Source of the DNA: Campylobacter sp.
GTDB taxonomy: Bacteria > Campylobacterota > Campylobacteria > Campylobacterales > Campylobacteraceae
Assembly (NCBI GenBank): GCA_017940085.1
Contig: JAGAZK010000105.1
Location: 1 to 24,928, forward strand
Length of the DNA: 24,928 bases
Direction of reading: 5' to 3'
Shown: piece by piece, positions 9,299 to 16,849 of the stretch
Layout of the letters: every line of letters begins with the position of its first letter
Numbering within the stretch: the stretch's first letter is position 1
Program-made: the position numbers and the translations under genes
The notes under the pieces: generated by a model
Database searches by the model: none
What the model was told of the DNA's origin: nothing
What the model saw: only the letters and a program-made list of their open reading frames with translations

Positions 9299-10679
9299 TG
9301 TCTTTTTCTTCTTTGTTTTTGTTTTTTGGGATTAGGATAATTGGAGTGCCACTAAGCTCAAAATTTGCTCTAATTTGGTTTTGGATATAACGCAAATAAC
9401 TAAAATGGATTGATTTTGGTTTGTTCATAATAAGAGCGATTTTTGGCGGAGCAAACCCAAATTGCACTGAATAATAAATTTTCACAGCTCTGCCATGATC
9501 TCTTGGGGCTGGGTGGAGCTTTTGAGCCTCTAATAAAACATCATTTAATTTAGAAGTTTGGAGTTTTTGGGTGTAGTTTTGATAAACTTCGCTTATCATA
9601 TCAAAAATTTTTACTACTCTTTTGCCACCAGTAGCACTAACACTAATAATTGGAGCGTATGAAAGAAATTTAAATCTATCTCTTAAATCCTTGCAAAACT
9701 CATCATAATCTCTATCGCACAAATCCCATTTATTTAGCACGATAATCACGCCCAATTCAAATTTAGCCGCAATCCCAGCAATTCTTTCATCAAGCTCATT
9801 TATACCTACACTTGCATCTAGTATAAGCAAAGCAATATCAGCATTTTCAAGCATTTTTTGTGTGCGATTTAGAGCGTATTTCTCAATACCTTCAATCTTG
9901 CCTCTTTTTCTAATCCCAGCAGTATCGATAAACTCATACACTCGCCCATTTTTTTGAGTGATTTCATTGACAGGATCTATTGTAGTGCCATCAATTTGGC
10001 TAACAACTGATCTTTGCTCACCTATTAGTGCATTTAAAAGACTGGATTTGCCGACATTTACGCGACCTATTATACCGACTTTAATTGGTTTATTTGCATA
10101 ATCAACTTGCGGATCAAATTCGCCTTTGTCATTATAATCATCTAAAAACTCATCAAATTCATCATCATTTGTCAAATTTAAAGCCACATCGCTACTAGGC
10201 AAAAGCTTGTAAATCCACTCGCAAAGCTCGTCTGTGCCGATATTGTGAGAAACAGAAAGCCCAAACATATCTTTTGCACCAAAACTGATAAATTCATCAA
10301 ATCTAAGCTCATCTTTTTTGCTATCGACTTTATTTACGACAAGAGCGATTGGTTTTTTGAGCTTTTGAAGATCATAAAATAATCTTTTATCATCGTCATC
10401 TGGATACATTTTGCCATCTACCATAAAAATGATAATATCAGCGTTTGCGGCATTTTTTAAGGAGTTTTCTTTGACTACTTTAAATAATTCATTGCTTTCA
10501 TCAAGCCCACCGCTATCAATAAGAAGGCATTTTTTATCATTAATAAAAATTTCAGTTTTGTTTGTGTCTCTAGTAGTCCCAGCAATCTCGCTTGTAATAG
10601 CAATCCTAGCTCTTGCTAAGCGATTAAAAAGCGAACTTTTGCCCACATTTGGACGACCAATAAGAATTATTTTTTGCAT
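9291..10679 (-). CDS. der: Ribosome-assembly GTPase Der (EngA)
   Basis: A double-GTPase factor required for 50S subunit maturation. It has 462 residues with two complete G domains. The first has GRPNVGKSS at 8-16, DSGG near 55-58 and NKVD near 116-119. The second has GRVNVGKSS at 205-213, then DTAGIRKRG and NKWD. They are joined by an acidic linker (about 170-190) and followed by a KH-like domain with FGFAPPKI and [13 protein letters not shown]. The ATG has an AAGGGA ribosome site. It is the first gene of a seven-gene operon that ends with pglB, behind an extended -10 promoter. Confidence 0.98.
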   Translation of the reverse strand: MQKIILIGRPNVGKSSLFNRLARARIAITSEIAGTTRDTNKTEIFINDKKCLLIDSGGLDESNELFKVVKENSLKNAANADIIIFMVDGKMYPDDDDKRLFYDLQKLKKPIALVVNKVDSKKDELRFDEFISFGAKDMFGLSVSHNIGTDELCEWIYKLLPSSDVALNLTNDDEFDEFLDDYNDKGEFDPQVDYANKPIKVGIIGRVNVGKSSLLNALIGEQRSVVSQIDGTTIDPVNEITQKNGRVYEFIDTAGIRKRGKIEGIEKYALNRTQKMLENADIALLILDASVGINELDERIAGIAAKFELGVIIVLNKWDLCDRDYDEFCKDLRDRFKFLSYAPIISVSATGGKRVVKIFDMISEVYQNYTQKLQTSKLNDVLLEAQKLHPAPRDHGRAVKIYYSVQFGFAPPKIALIMNKPKSIHFSYLRYIQNQIRANFELSGTPIILIPKNKNKEEKDNE

Positions 10680-10699
10680 TTATTCCCTTTAAACGGCTG

Positions 10700-10708
10700 A
10701 TTATACCA
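10700..10708 (-). promoter_or_regulatory. Promoter of the der-aroK-trpS-serS-pflB-gne-pglB operon
   Basis: On the minus strand TGGTATAAT occurs about 21 bases upstream of the der ATG. It is an extended -10 box (TG-N-TATAAT) preceded by AT-rich DNA, the common form of Campylobacter sigma-70 promoters. There is no clear -35. The resulting leader would be about 10-15 bases. Confidence 0.65.
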
Positions 10709-10801
10709 AAACAGAACTAAATTTAAATAAAAATAGCAAATTTAAGGCTTTTGATCAAATTTACAAATGTAATATTTAAGGCGATACTAAGAGATTTTAA
10801 G

Positions 10802-10807
10802 TATAAT
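10802..10807 (+). promoter_or_regulatory. -10 box of the tRNA-Ser gene
   Basis: TATAAT at 10802-10807 ends 13 bases before the first base of tRNA-Ser on the same strand. The upstream region is AT-rich with no obvious -35. Transcription would begin a few bases before the mature 5' end. Confidence 0.6.
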
Positions 10808-10820
10808 TTTGCTCTTGCTT

Positions 10821-10912
10821 GGACAGATGGGTGAGTTGGCCGAAACCACACCCCTGCTAAGGGTGCAGCTTCTAACCGGGGCTCGAGGGTTCGAATCCCT
10901 CTCTGTCCGCCA
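10821..10912 (+). tRNA. tRNA-Ser(GCU)
   Basis: The acceptor arm GGACAGA pairs with TCTGTCC, followed by discriminator G and an encoded CCA at 10910-10912. The anticodon stem CACCC/GGGTG holds the loop CTGCTAA, giving anticodon GCT, which reads AGC/AGU serine codons. A long variable arm and GGTTCGAATCC in the T arm confirm the serine class II type. It is the only RNA gene seen, and lies alone between two divergent and convergent protein operons. Confidence 0.98.
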
Positions 10913-10977
10913 CTTATAATGTGATTTGCTCAACATTACTAAATTTAATCTTAATTCCCCAGCTCGGATATTATTTC

Positions 10978-11051
10978 GCACAAATTTTTGCCTATAACTG
11001 CAGTCGATAGACTTTTTGTCTTATCTCCTTTGTATAGGCAAAAATTTGTGC
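10978..11051. repeat. 19-bp perfect inverted repeat with nested hairpin
   Basis: Arms at 10978-10996 (GCACAAATTTTTGCCTATA) and 11033-11051 are exact reverse complements, separated by 36 bases. The loop holds the palindrome ACTGCAGT (10997-11004) and a second hairpin at 11006-11025 (GATAGAC, five T, GTC-T-TATC, one bulged base). No T-run follows either side, no target-site duplication is visible and there is no open frame. It lies between the tRNA-Ser 3' end (plus) and the queC 3' end (minus). It could be a structured RNA, a bidirectional transcription barrier or a miniature element; the sequence does not decide. Confidence 0.85.
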
Positions 11052-11106
11052 AAACTAACCACAATCTGTCTTGAATATTTTTTATAAATACGGCAAAATT
11101 TAGCCC

Positions 11107-11165
11107 AAATTTAATCAAATTTGCTTGTATTTTGGGATAAATTTGAACTAAATTTGATTAAATTT
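11107..11165. repeat. Inverted pair of AAATTTGATTAAATTT downstream of queC
   Basis: AAATTTAATCAAATTT at 11107-11122 and its complement at 11150-11165 form 16-bp arms around a 27-base loop, starting 16 bases after the queC stop in the direction of queC transcription. It may end the flagellar-queC operon, but no U-run follows. Together with the 10978-11051 element it fills most of the gap between tRNA-Ser and queC. Confidence 0.7.
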
Positions 11166-11181
11166 CGCTAATAAATTTAAA

Positions 11182-11838
11182 TTAATCAATAATCGGGTCT
11201 TTTAAATTTGCTTTTTTAAAGCCATTCGCTCTTAGTCTGCAACTATCACATTCCCCACAAGGCTTAATTTCACTTTCATAACAGCTCCAAGAGTGAGCCA
11301 AATTTACCCCCAAATTTATGGCTTTTTGGACGATCTCACCTTTGTTTAAATCAACAAGCGGAGCTATAATCTGCATATTTTCGCCTGTGCCCTCATTGAT
11401 TGCTAAGTTGATTTGAGAAATAAATTTGAGCGAACAATCTGGATAACCGCTACTATCATCTTGGACTACCCCGATAAAAATAGCTTGTGCTTTTTCTTTT
11501 TGGGCAAGGGCTGCTGCGATTGAGAGAAAAATCCCATTACGATAAGGCACATACGAGTTTGGCAAATCCTTTTCCACGCCACTTTTGCGAATTTTTAAGC
11601 TCGTATCAGTCAAAGAATTGCCACCGATTTGTGCGATAAAATCGGCGTTTAAAATATATCTTTTTTCTACGCCCAAATCATCGCAAATTTGCTCAAAACA
11701 CTGCTTTTCTTTGTTCATTGTGCGTTGATTGTAATCAAAATGAAGTGCGATTATCTCATATCCTTGAGATTTGGCGATATACGCCGCTGTCGCACTATCT
11801 AAGCCGCCACTTATCACACAAACTGCTTTTTTATTCAA
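11182..11838 (-). CDS. queC: 7-cyano-7-deazaguanine synthase QueC
   Basis: QueC converts 7-carboxy-7-deazaguanine to preQ0 with ammonia and ATP in queuosine synthesis. It has 218 residues. The PP-loop SGGLDSATAA starts at residue 10; SYVPYRNGIFLS and GVVQDDSSGYPDC are family signatures. C186, C194, C197 and C200 form the zinc site. The start is TTG, and its first bases overlap the end of the upstream phosphomannomutase gene by 8, so queC translation probably depends on ribosomes finishing that gene. The nonsense codon there could therefore reduce QueC. No preQ1 riboswitch is visible. Confidence 0.94.
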   Translation of the reverse strand: MNKKAVCVISGGLDSATAAYIAKSQGYEIIALHFDYNQRTMNKEKQCFEQICDDLGVEKRYILNADFIAQIGGNSLTDTSLKIRKSGVEKDLPNSYVPYRNGIFLSIAAALAQKEKAQAIFIGVVQDDSSGYPDCSLKFISQINLAINEGTGENMQIIAPLVDLNKGEIVQKAINLGVNLAHSWSCYESEIKPCGECDSCRLRANGFKKANLKDPIID

Positions 11839-13201
11839 ATCTAGCCTTTATTTGCGTAATCAACGCATTAAATTTAGTTTGTAATTCATCTAAAAACTCT
11901 TGATTTTTTGCTTCAAATCTAGTTACGATGACTGGAGTTGTATTACTCGCTCTTACCAAAGCCCAACCATTTTCAAATCTCACTCTAACGCCGTCTATAT
12001 CAATAATATCTAAAATTTTTGGCAAATTTGTGCTTTGATTAAGAGCGTTTTTAAGCTGGGAAATTATTTTAAATTTGTTCTCTTCAGTGGTTTTGATTTT
12101 GATCTCATCGGTTGAATAAAGCTTAGGAAGTTTATCAAGCTCAGCGTCTAAATCTATGCCCATTTGAGCGAGCTCAAGCACTCTAAACATCGCATAAACT
12201 CCATCATCAAAACCAAAAAATCTTTCTTTGAAAAATATATGTCCGCTAACCTCAGCTGCTAAATCAATATTTAGCTCTTTCATAGCTTTTTTGATATTTG
12301 AATGACCAGTTTTGCCCATAAAAGATTTGCCGATTTTATTAATCTCATCATACATATTTTGAGAGCACTTAACTTCGCCCAAAACTCGCGGATTTTTCAT
12401 ATTTTTTGTATATAAATAAGCAAGTTCATCACCTTTGATTACTCGTTTTGAGCTCAAAACTGCGATCCTATCAGCATCTCCGTCAAATCCAAAACCAAGA
12501 GAAATATTGTTTTGGCTCATCAAATCACGCAAATCTTTTAAATTTTCGCTCTCGCTTGGATCTGGGTGATGATTTGGAAATTCTCCATCTGGCTCGGTAA
12601 AAATCAAATTTGCATTTAAATTTAGAGCTTTGATAATCGGCACAAGCGTAATTCCAGCCGCTCCATTTGCAGGATCAATAGCAAATTTGATATTTGAGTT
12701 TTAAAGATGAGAAAAATTTTTAATATAAAAATCCACATAAGGCGACAAAACATCAAATTTAACTGCTCTAAAATTATCTTTGATTTTCTCGCCACTTTTG
12801 ATATTTTGGGTGACTTTTTCTCCTAAATCTTGCAAATCTTGCCCAAAAAAACTATCTTCACCAATAGTGATTTTAAAACCATTGTAATTTTTGGGGTTGT
12901 GGCTACCTGTGATCATAATATTTGCGTCAAAAAATTTATTAAACACACTAAAATACCCAACTGGAGTTGGTAGCATTCCTATATCAAAAACTTCTAAATT
13001 TGCTTTATTTAATCCACTTACCAAATACTCAAACATAGCTCTAGCTGAAGTTCTAGCATCATATCCTACGCTAATGGTTTTTAAATTTTTGGATTTTATG
13101 ATTTTACCAAGCTCAAAACCAATCGATTTAACGCTAATCTCGTTTAATTCATCGCCCACAATACCTCTAATATCGTATTGTCTAAAAATATTTTTGAGCA
13201 T
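11831..13201 (-). pseudogene. Phosphomannomutase/phosphoglucomutase interrupted by an in-frame TAA
   Basis: A single reading frame of 457 codons encodes a full AlgC/ManB-type alpha-D-phosphohexomutase except for a TAA at codon 167 (plus-strand TTA 12701-12703). The upstream part has RQYDIRG, GYDART and the phosphoserine loop TGSHNP with S100. After the stop the same frame continues as NSNIKFAIDPANGAAG, the metal site DGDAD at 240-244, EVSGH and the phosphate loop RASNTTP. The enzyme makes mannose-1-P or glucose-1-P for surface glycans. No frame shift is involved, and both halves remain otherwise intact, so the change is recent, an assembly error, or tolerated by readthrough. A GTG at 12643 could start the second half, but that half alone lacks the catalytic serine. 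Confidence 0.88.
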
Positions 13202-13240
13202 TTTTAACCTTTTTTGGCGTGGATTTTAGCCAAATTTGGT

Positions 13241-13987
13241 TTAAATTTTAATGACTTGTTTGCTTTGACCAATTCTATAAATCGCAAAATCGTATTTAAT
13301 CGGATCAAATTTATCAAATTTACGCAAATTTTCAGTAATTTCAAGAGCTGCTTTAAAATCATAAGTTTTTCTTGTGCAAAGCCCGATTTTTAGGCTAACT
13401 TTGTGGGTGTGAGTATCAAGCGGGATAATCAAATTTGATGGACTAATTTTTTTAAATAGTCCCAAATCTATATCTTGATCTCTAACCATCCACCTAAGCC
13501 ACATATTATAGCGTTTATACGGGCTTTTTGGCTCTTTTTTAAACGCTTTTCCCAAAAAAAACTCATAACCTTGAGATCTATAATTATTTAGCTTATAAAG
13601 CTCACAAATTAGAGCGTTTATGCCGTGTATAATTCCATTTTGCATATTTTTAGAAATAATTTCTTCAAAATCTAAATTTAAAGCTCTTTTAAACAAAACA
13701 AAAATCTCAGCTATATCTTGTGGGTTTTGGAAGCGGTAGAGCAAATTTTGGCGAATAATTTCTTTTTTAATTAAATTTTCGCTCAAATTTAATAAATCAA
13801 AATTTAGTGATTTTAGAAATTTTACAATTTGAGTAGCATTTCCATACGAAAACAAAGCACAAATCAAGCAAATTTGCGGATTTGTAAAATTTCTAGCGAT
13901 TTGGAGTGGATCTGGAGTTTGGGAGAGATTTTGTAGTGTGTTTTTGCGTTTTAATTCCAGATCCAAAAGCTTTTTGAGCTTATACAT
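13241..13987 (-). CDS. TIGR02757 (DUF2400) family protein
   Basis: The protein has 248 residues and no assigned function. N-terminal residues about 1-60 contain DPLQIARNF and ICLICALFSYGN, typical of the family; HGINALICELY follows near 121, then WLRWMVRDQDIDLGLF near 163-178. PLDTHTHKVSLKIGL from about 189 recalls the V-D-T-H-V-x-R-V segment, with the catalytic Asp, of the HhH-GPD DNA glycosylases (endonuclease III, MutY), though no helix-hairpin-helix or iron-sulfur cysteines are evident. Its ATG directly abuts the flgK stop (TAAATG), and C. jejuni has a homologue in the same place, so it is transcribed with the flagellar genes. A DNA-repair-like fold is an inference. Confidence 0.8.
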   Translation of the reverse strand: MYKLKKLLDLELKRKNTLQNLSQTPDPLQIARNFTNPQICLICALFSYGNATQIVKFLKSLNFDLLNLSENLIKKEIIRQNLLYRFQNPQDIAEIFVLFKRALNLDFEEIISKNMQNGIIHGINALICELYKLNNYRSQGYEFFLGKAFKKEPKSPYKRYNMWLRWMVRDQDIDLGLFKKISPSNLIIPLDTHTHKVSLKIGLCTRKTYDFKAALEITENLRKFDKFDPIKYDFAIYRIGQSKQVIKI

Positions 13988-15850
13988 TTATCGCTTTAAG
14001 CCAAGTAAAGTATCGAGCATTTCATCAACTGTGGTAATTATTTTAGCAGCTGCTCCATAACTTGCTTGAAATTGGATTAAATTTGTAAGCTCTTCGTCCA
14101 TATTTACGCCACTTTCTGATTGAAAAATAGAATAAATATTGTTATACAAAGCATTATTTGTGGCATTTAGCGTATTTACTTCTTCGGTAGTAGCTGCCAT
14201 ATCTGTAGCAAAATAACGATAATATCCCACTATAGTCGCACTTTGGGTATCGCTAAATTTGGTTATGAAATTTATATTTTTGTTTTGCAAATTTACCATT
14301 TCATTTGCCATAGAATTATCGCCCAAAACTGGAGTCTTACCACCAATTATTTTAGAGCTATCTTCTCTTATATCTTTAGCTACATTTATGTTGTTTGCAT
14401 TATCACCTTCAAAAAATTTACTCATACCCAAAACACCACTAAAATTTGTCCTGCCATCTTCTATAGCGATGAAATATTCGCCCTCAGCAAATTTAGGATT
14501 AAACTGCAAATGACCAATTTTGTATTGTGGATCGTATTTATAAACTGCTTCAAAAAAGTCATTTACATCGTTGTTTAGGTTGTTGTCGTTATTGTCATCT
14601 GTGTTGGCATTGAAATCATCTACGATCGAATTGCCTTGTCTTGTATCATCAAATGTGGTAGATGGATTGATATTTATTGATTTTTGAGCGATCAAATCTC
14701 CGTTTTTATTATAAATTTTGACCCTAAAATCGCCACTATTTATATCTTTGCTATAATTTTGCAAAGTCATATTTGCTCTTGCTTCGCTCAAAAAATCAGA
14801 ATTCATAGATTCTTGAGCAGCTTCGCCGTAAATATTGTTTGTAGCGATAATAAAAGTCTTAGCAAATGTATCTAGCTCGTCTTTAAACAAAGACAAAATC
14901 CCGTCAGTCAATTCTCCATTGCTATTTATATTTCGTCCCCTTAAATCCAGCATTGCACCCATTTTGCCACTTGTGATTTTAGAAGAAATGTCTATCTTGC
15001 GGTCTCTGTCAATCTTATAATAAATTTTGCCAAATCCGTATTTCATTTCATCATCATTAAATACAAGCTCATGGTAGTTTGGACCATCTATTAAAGTAAC
15101 ACCATTTATGCTTAGAGTGTATTTTCTGCCTTGATCTGTTACTGTTACATCATCGCCATATCTGCTTGAAGATGTCATATCTTCTTTGTAGGTTGTGATA
15201 TTTGCTATTCTTGATAAATTTAATTCAAGCTCGTCTCTTTTGTCCCTTAAATCGTTTGAATTAGATATTCCATTGGCTTCAGCTCTTTGGATTTCCATAT
15301 TTATCTCAGCTATTTGTTTTAGCATCAAATTTACTTCATCTACGGTTAGGGCGAGCTCTTCATTGACTCTTTTTATGATTGCATCTAAATTTTTAGCTGA
15401 AGTGTTGATATTTTCGACTAAAGTTTGGCTTGATCTAAGCAAATTTAGCTTTTGAGCGGCTTCATCGGAATTTGATGCAAAATCATTCCAAGATTCAAAA
15501 TAATTTTTTAGATCATTGAAAATATCGGCATCTTGGAGTGTTGGGAAATAATTTGTTACTTCTTGGAGCACATCTGATTTGTATTCTGTGTAAGTAAGAG
15601 CACTTTGGGAAGTTTTTAGTTTGTTAAAAGTAAATTCATTGTGTATTCTTACTATGGTCTCTAACTTCACGCCCATACCTATATCGCCTGGGACTACATC
15701 ATGAAGTGGAGTAGCAGCACTTTGAATTACTCTTTGTCTTGTGTAATAATCACTATTTGCATTTGTGATATTATGACCTGTTACGCTGATTTGAATTTGT
15801 GCGGCATTTAAGCCACCTTTTCCGATATGCAATGAATCAAATATTCCCAT
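13988..15850 (-). CDS. flgK: Flagellar hook-filament junction protein FlgK (HAP1)
   Basis: FlgK is exported by the flagellar type III system and forms the first ring between hook and filament. It has 620 residues. The N-terminal rod/hook signature is MGIFDSLHIGKGGLNAAQ with TGHNITNANSDYY, and the C-terminal D0 helix reads ELTNLIQFQASYGAAAKI. The central domain is variable and includes an Asp/Asn-rich low-complexity stretch near residue 415-435. There is no signal peptide, as expected. It follows flgN, its likely chaperone, by 2 bases and abuts the TIGR02757 gene. Late class export makes expression after hook completion likely. Confidence 0.96.
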   Translation of the reverse strand: MGIFDSLHIGKGGLNAAQIQISVTGHNITNANSDYYTRQRVIQSAATPLHDVVPGDIGMGVKLETIVRIHNEFTFNKLKTSQSALTYTEYKSDVLQEVTNYFPTLQDADIFNDLKNYFESWNDFASNSDEAAQKLNLLRSSQTLVENINTSAKNLDAIIKRVNEELALTVDEVNLMLKQIAEINMEIQRAEANGISNSNDLRDKRDELELNLSRIANITTYKEDMTSSSRYGDDVTVTDQGRKYTLSINGVTLIDGPNYHELVFNDDEMKYGFGKIYYKIDRDRKIDISSKITSGKMGAMLDLRGRNINSNGELTDGILSLFKDELDTFAKTFIIATNNIYGEAAQESMNSDFLSEARANMTLQNYSKDINSGDFRVKIYNKNGDLIAQKSININPSTTFDDTRQGNSIVDDFNANTDDNNDNNLNNDVNDFFEAVYKYDPQYKIGHLQFNPKFAEGEYFIAIEDGRTNFSGVLGMSKFFEGDNANNINVAKDIREDSSKIIGGKTPVLGDNSMANEMVNLQNKNINFITKFSDTQSATIVGYYRYFATDMAATTEEVNTLNATNNALYNNIYSIFQSESGVNMDEELTNLIQFQASYGAAAKIITTVDEMLDTLLGLKR

Positions 15851-15852
15851 TT

Positions 15853-16287
15853 TTAAGCCTTTGCCATATAAAATTGTTTGCTTACTCTTTTGCCTGATTT
15901 GGCTGTATATCCGCCAGAATTTATCCCAAAAATCTCATTTACTAAAGAATCATAAAAATCTTTTACCACAATTACGCTTTTTGCGTAGCTTTTATTGAGT
16001 TCTTTTAGATTATTTAGAGATTGTTTTAGTAAATTTAATCTAGTTTTTACTTCATCTGACAACAAACTACTCAAATCAGCATCAGGACTTGAACTAGCGA
16101 TTTTAAGTAGTTCAGAATCAATCTGTTTTTTTGTTTGTTCAAATTTATTTACCAATTCATTTTTGAGCCTTGAATGCTCATCAAGTTTGGTGTGATCTGC
16201 TTTTTGAATATTTTGTATGTCTGTTTTGGTTAAATTTATAAGCTCATCTAAGTAAGATACAGCTTCATCTAAATATTTATTTAACAT
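15853..16287 (-). CDS. flgN: FlgN-like flagellar export chaperone
   Basis: The gene encodes 144 residues, almost entirely helical and coiled-coil (LDELINLTKTDIQNIQ, LKQSLNNLKELNKSY), ending in a basic GKRVSKQFYMAKA tail. FlgN chaperones keep FlgK and FlgL soluble and bring them to the export gate. Sequence conservation in this family is low, so the call rests on size, helicity and position between flgM and flgK, the same as in C. jejuni. The ATG is preceded by AAGGGAG, and a 6-bp hairpin (TAAGCT, loop of three, AGCTTA) lies between flgM and this gene. Confidence 0.8.
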   Translation of the reverse strand: MLNKYLDEAVSYLDELINLTKTDIQNIQKADHTKLDEHSRLKNELVNKFEQTKKQIDSELLKIASSSPDADLSSLLSDEVKTRLNLLKQSLNNLKELNKSYAKSVIVVKDFYDSLVNEIFGINSGGYTAKSGKRVSKQFYMAKA

Positions 16288-16310
16288 TTTTGCTCCCTTA
16301 AGCTCGAAGC

Positions 16311-16502
16311 TTAGGCGAGCTCCTCAGCAATTTTCTTAGCCAATGAATCAAGATTGACCTTATAAGATCCATCTTCTACTTTTTTAGCTATCTCAGAAAG
16401 CTTATTTTGCTCACCCGTATCTACTTGAGTAGGTCTTACTTTGGCGTTGCTTTTGACAACTTCACTGCTAAAAGCCCTACTTGCTCCGACTGAATTTACC
16501 AT
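16311..16502 (-). CDS. flgM: Anti-sigma-28 factor FlgM
   Basis: FlgM holds sigma-28 (FliA) inactive. It has 63 residues. The N-terminal half is polar and probably disordered (TQVDTGEQNKLSEI). The C-terminal half VEDGSYKVNLDSLAKKIAEEL is the sigma-binding helix pair typical of the family. It is shorter than enteric FlgM (about 97), as in other Campylobacterota. It has its own probable sigma-28 promoter in the 47-base gap after flgJ, and a good ribosome site (AAGGA) 8 bases before the ATG. It lies upstream of flgN-flgK as in C. jejuni. Confidence 0.87.
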   Translation of the reverse strand: MVNSVGASRAFSSEVVKSNAKVRPTQVDTGEQNKLSEIAKKVEDGSYKVNLDSLAKKIAEELA

Positions 16503-16529
16503 TTGAAATCCTTGTAAATATTTGCAACT

Positions 16530-16556
16530 ACATCGGATAAATGGTGTTTTTATTTA
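16530..16556 (-). promoter_or_regulatory. Probable sigma-28 promoter of flgM
   Basis: On the minus strand TAAATAAA (16549-16556) and TCCGATGT (16530-16537) are separated by 11 bases, the same spacing as the sigma-28 consensus TAAAGTTT-N11-GCCGATAA. The -35 overlaps the flgJ stop. The -10 core CCGAT is exact, the flanks less so. It would make flgM subject to feedback from its own target. Confidence 0.55.
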
Positions 16557-16849
16557 GCCCTTTCTAACAAAAAATTATATAATAACTCACTAAAGCCCAT
16601 AGAACCGCTCAAAGCTCTACTCATCGTGTCATTATACATAGATGAGTAAATTTTATTTCCAGCATCTTTTGGAAATAGCGGATTATCCGGCTTGATAGCA
16701 ATATCTAAAATTTCTTTTATCAAAAAAGCTTCAAATGCATCTGTTTGCTCTTTTAGAGCTACTTTATCAATATTATCTACGCTTTTGCTCTGTATTTGCG
16801 GTTTGGTCGCATTTGCATAAGCATTTAAAGCATTGTCTATTTCTATCAT
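16550..16849 (-). CDS. flgJ: Rod-binding protein FlgJ (N-terminal domain only)
   Basis: The protein has 99 residues and matches only the rod-assembly domain of FlgJ: EQTDAFEAFLIKEILDIAIKP, DAGNKIYSSMYNDTMSRAL and GSMGFSELLYNFL. The C-terminal muramidase domain of enteric FlgJ is absent, which is normal for Campylobacter, where another enzyme opens the peptidoglycan. The ATG overlaps the flgI stop by 4 bases (ATGA), so translation is coupled. It caps and supports polymerisation of the rod in the periplasm. No truncation signs are seen beyond the family-wide short form. Confidence 0.9.
   Translation of the reverse strand: MIEIDNALNAYANATKPQIQSKSVDNIDKVALKEQTDAFEAFLIKEILDIAIKPDNPLFPKDAGNKIYSSMYNDTMSRALSGSMGFSELLYNFLLERAK

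Noticed and set aside
10787..10981. A 64-residue minus-strand frame containing WRTERDSNPR
   Set aside because: It runs antisense through tRNA-Ser; this is the well-known spurious protein made by translating the complement of tRNA genes.
10978..11051. Intrinsic terminator for tRNA-Ser or queC
   Set aside because: No T-run follows the stem on either strand and the 36-base loop is too long for a typical terminator.
11839..11903. preQ1 riboswitch in front of queC
   Set aside because: queC starts inside the preceding gene, so there is no leader to hold one.
11831..13201. A frameshift or two separate genes for the sugar mutase
   Set aside because: Both parts are in the same frame (start positions differ by a multiple of three) and conserved residues continue directly across the stop, so a single nonsense codon explains the break.
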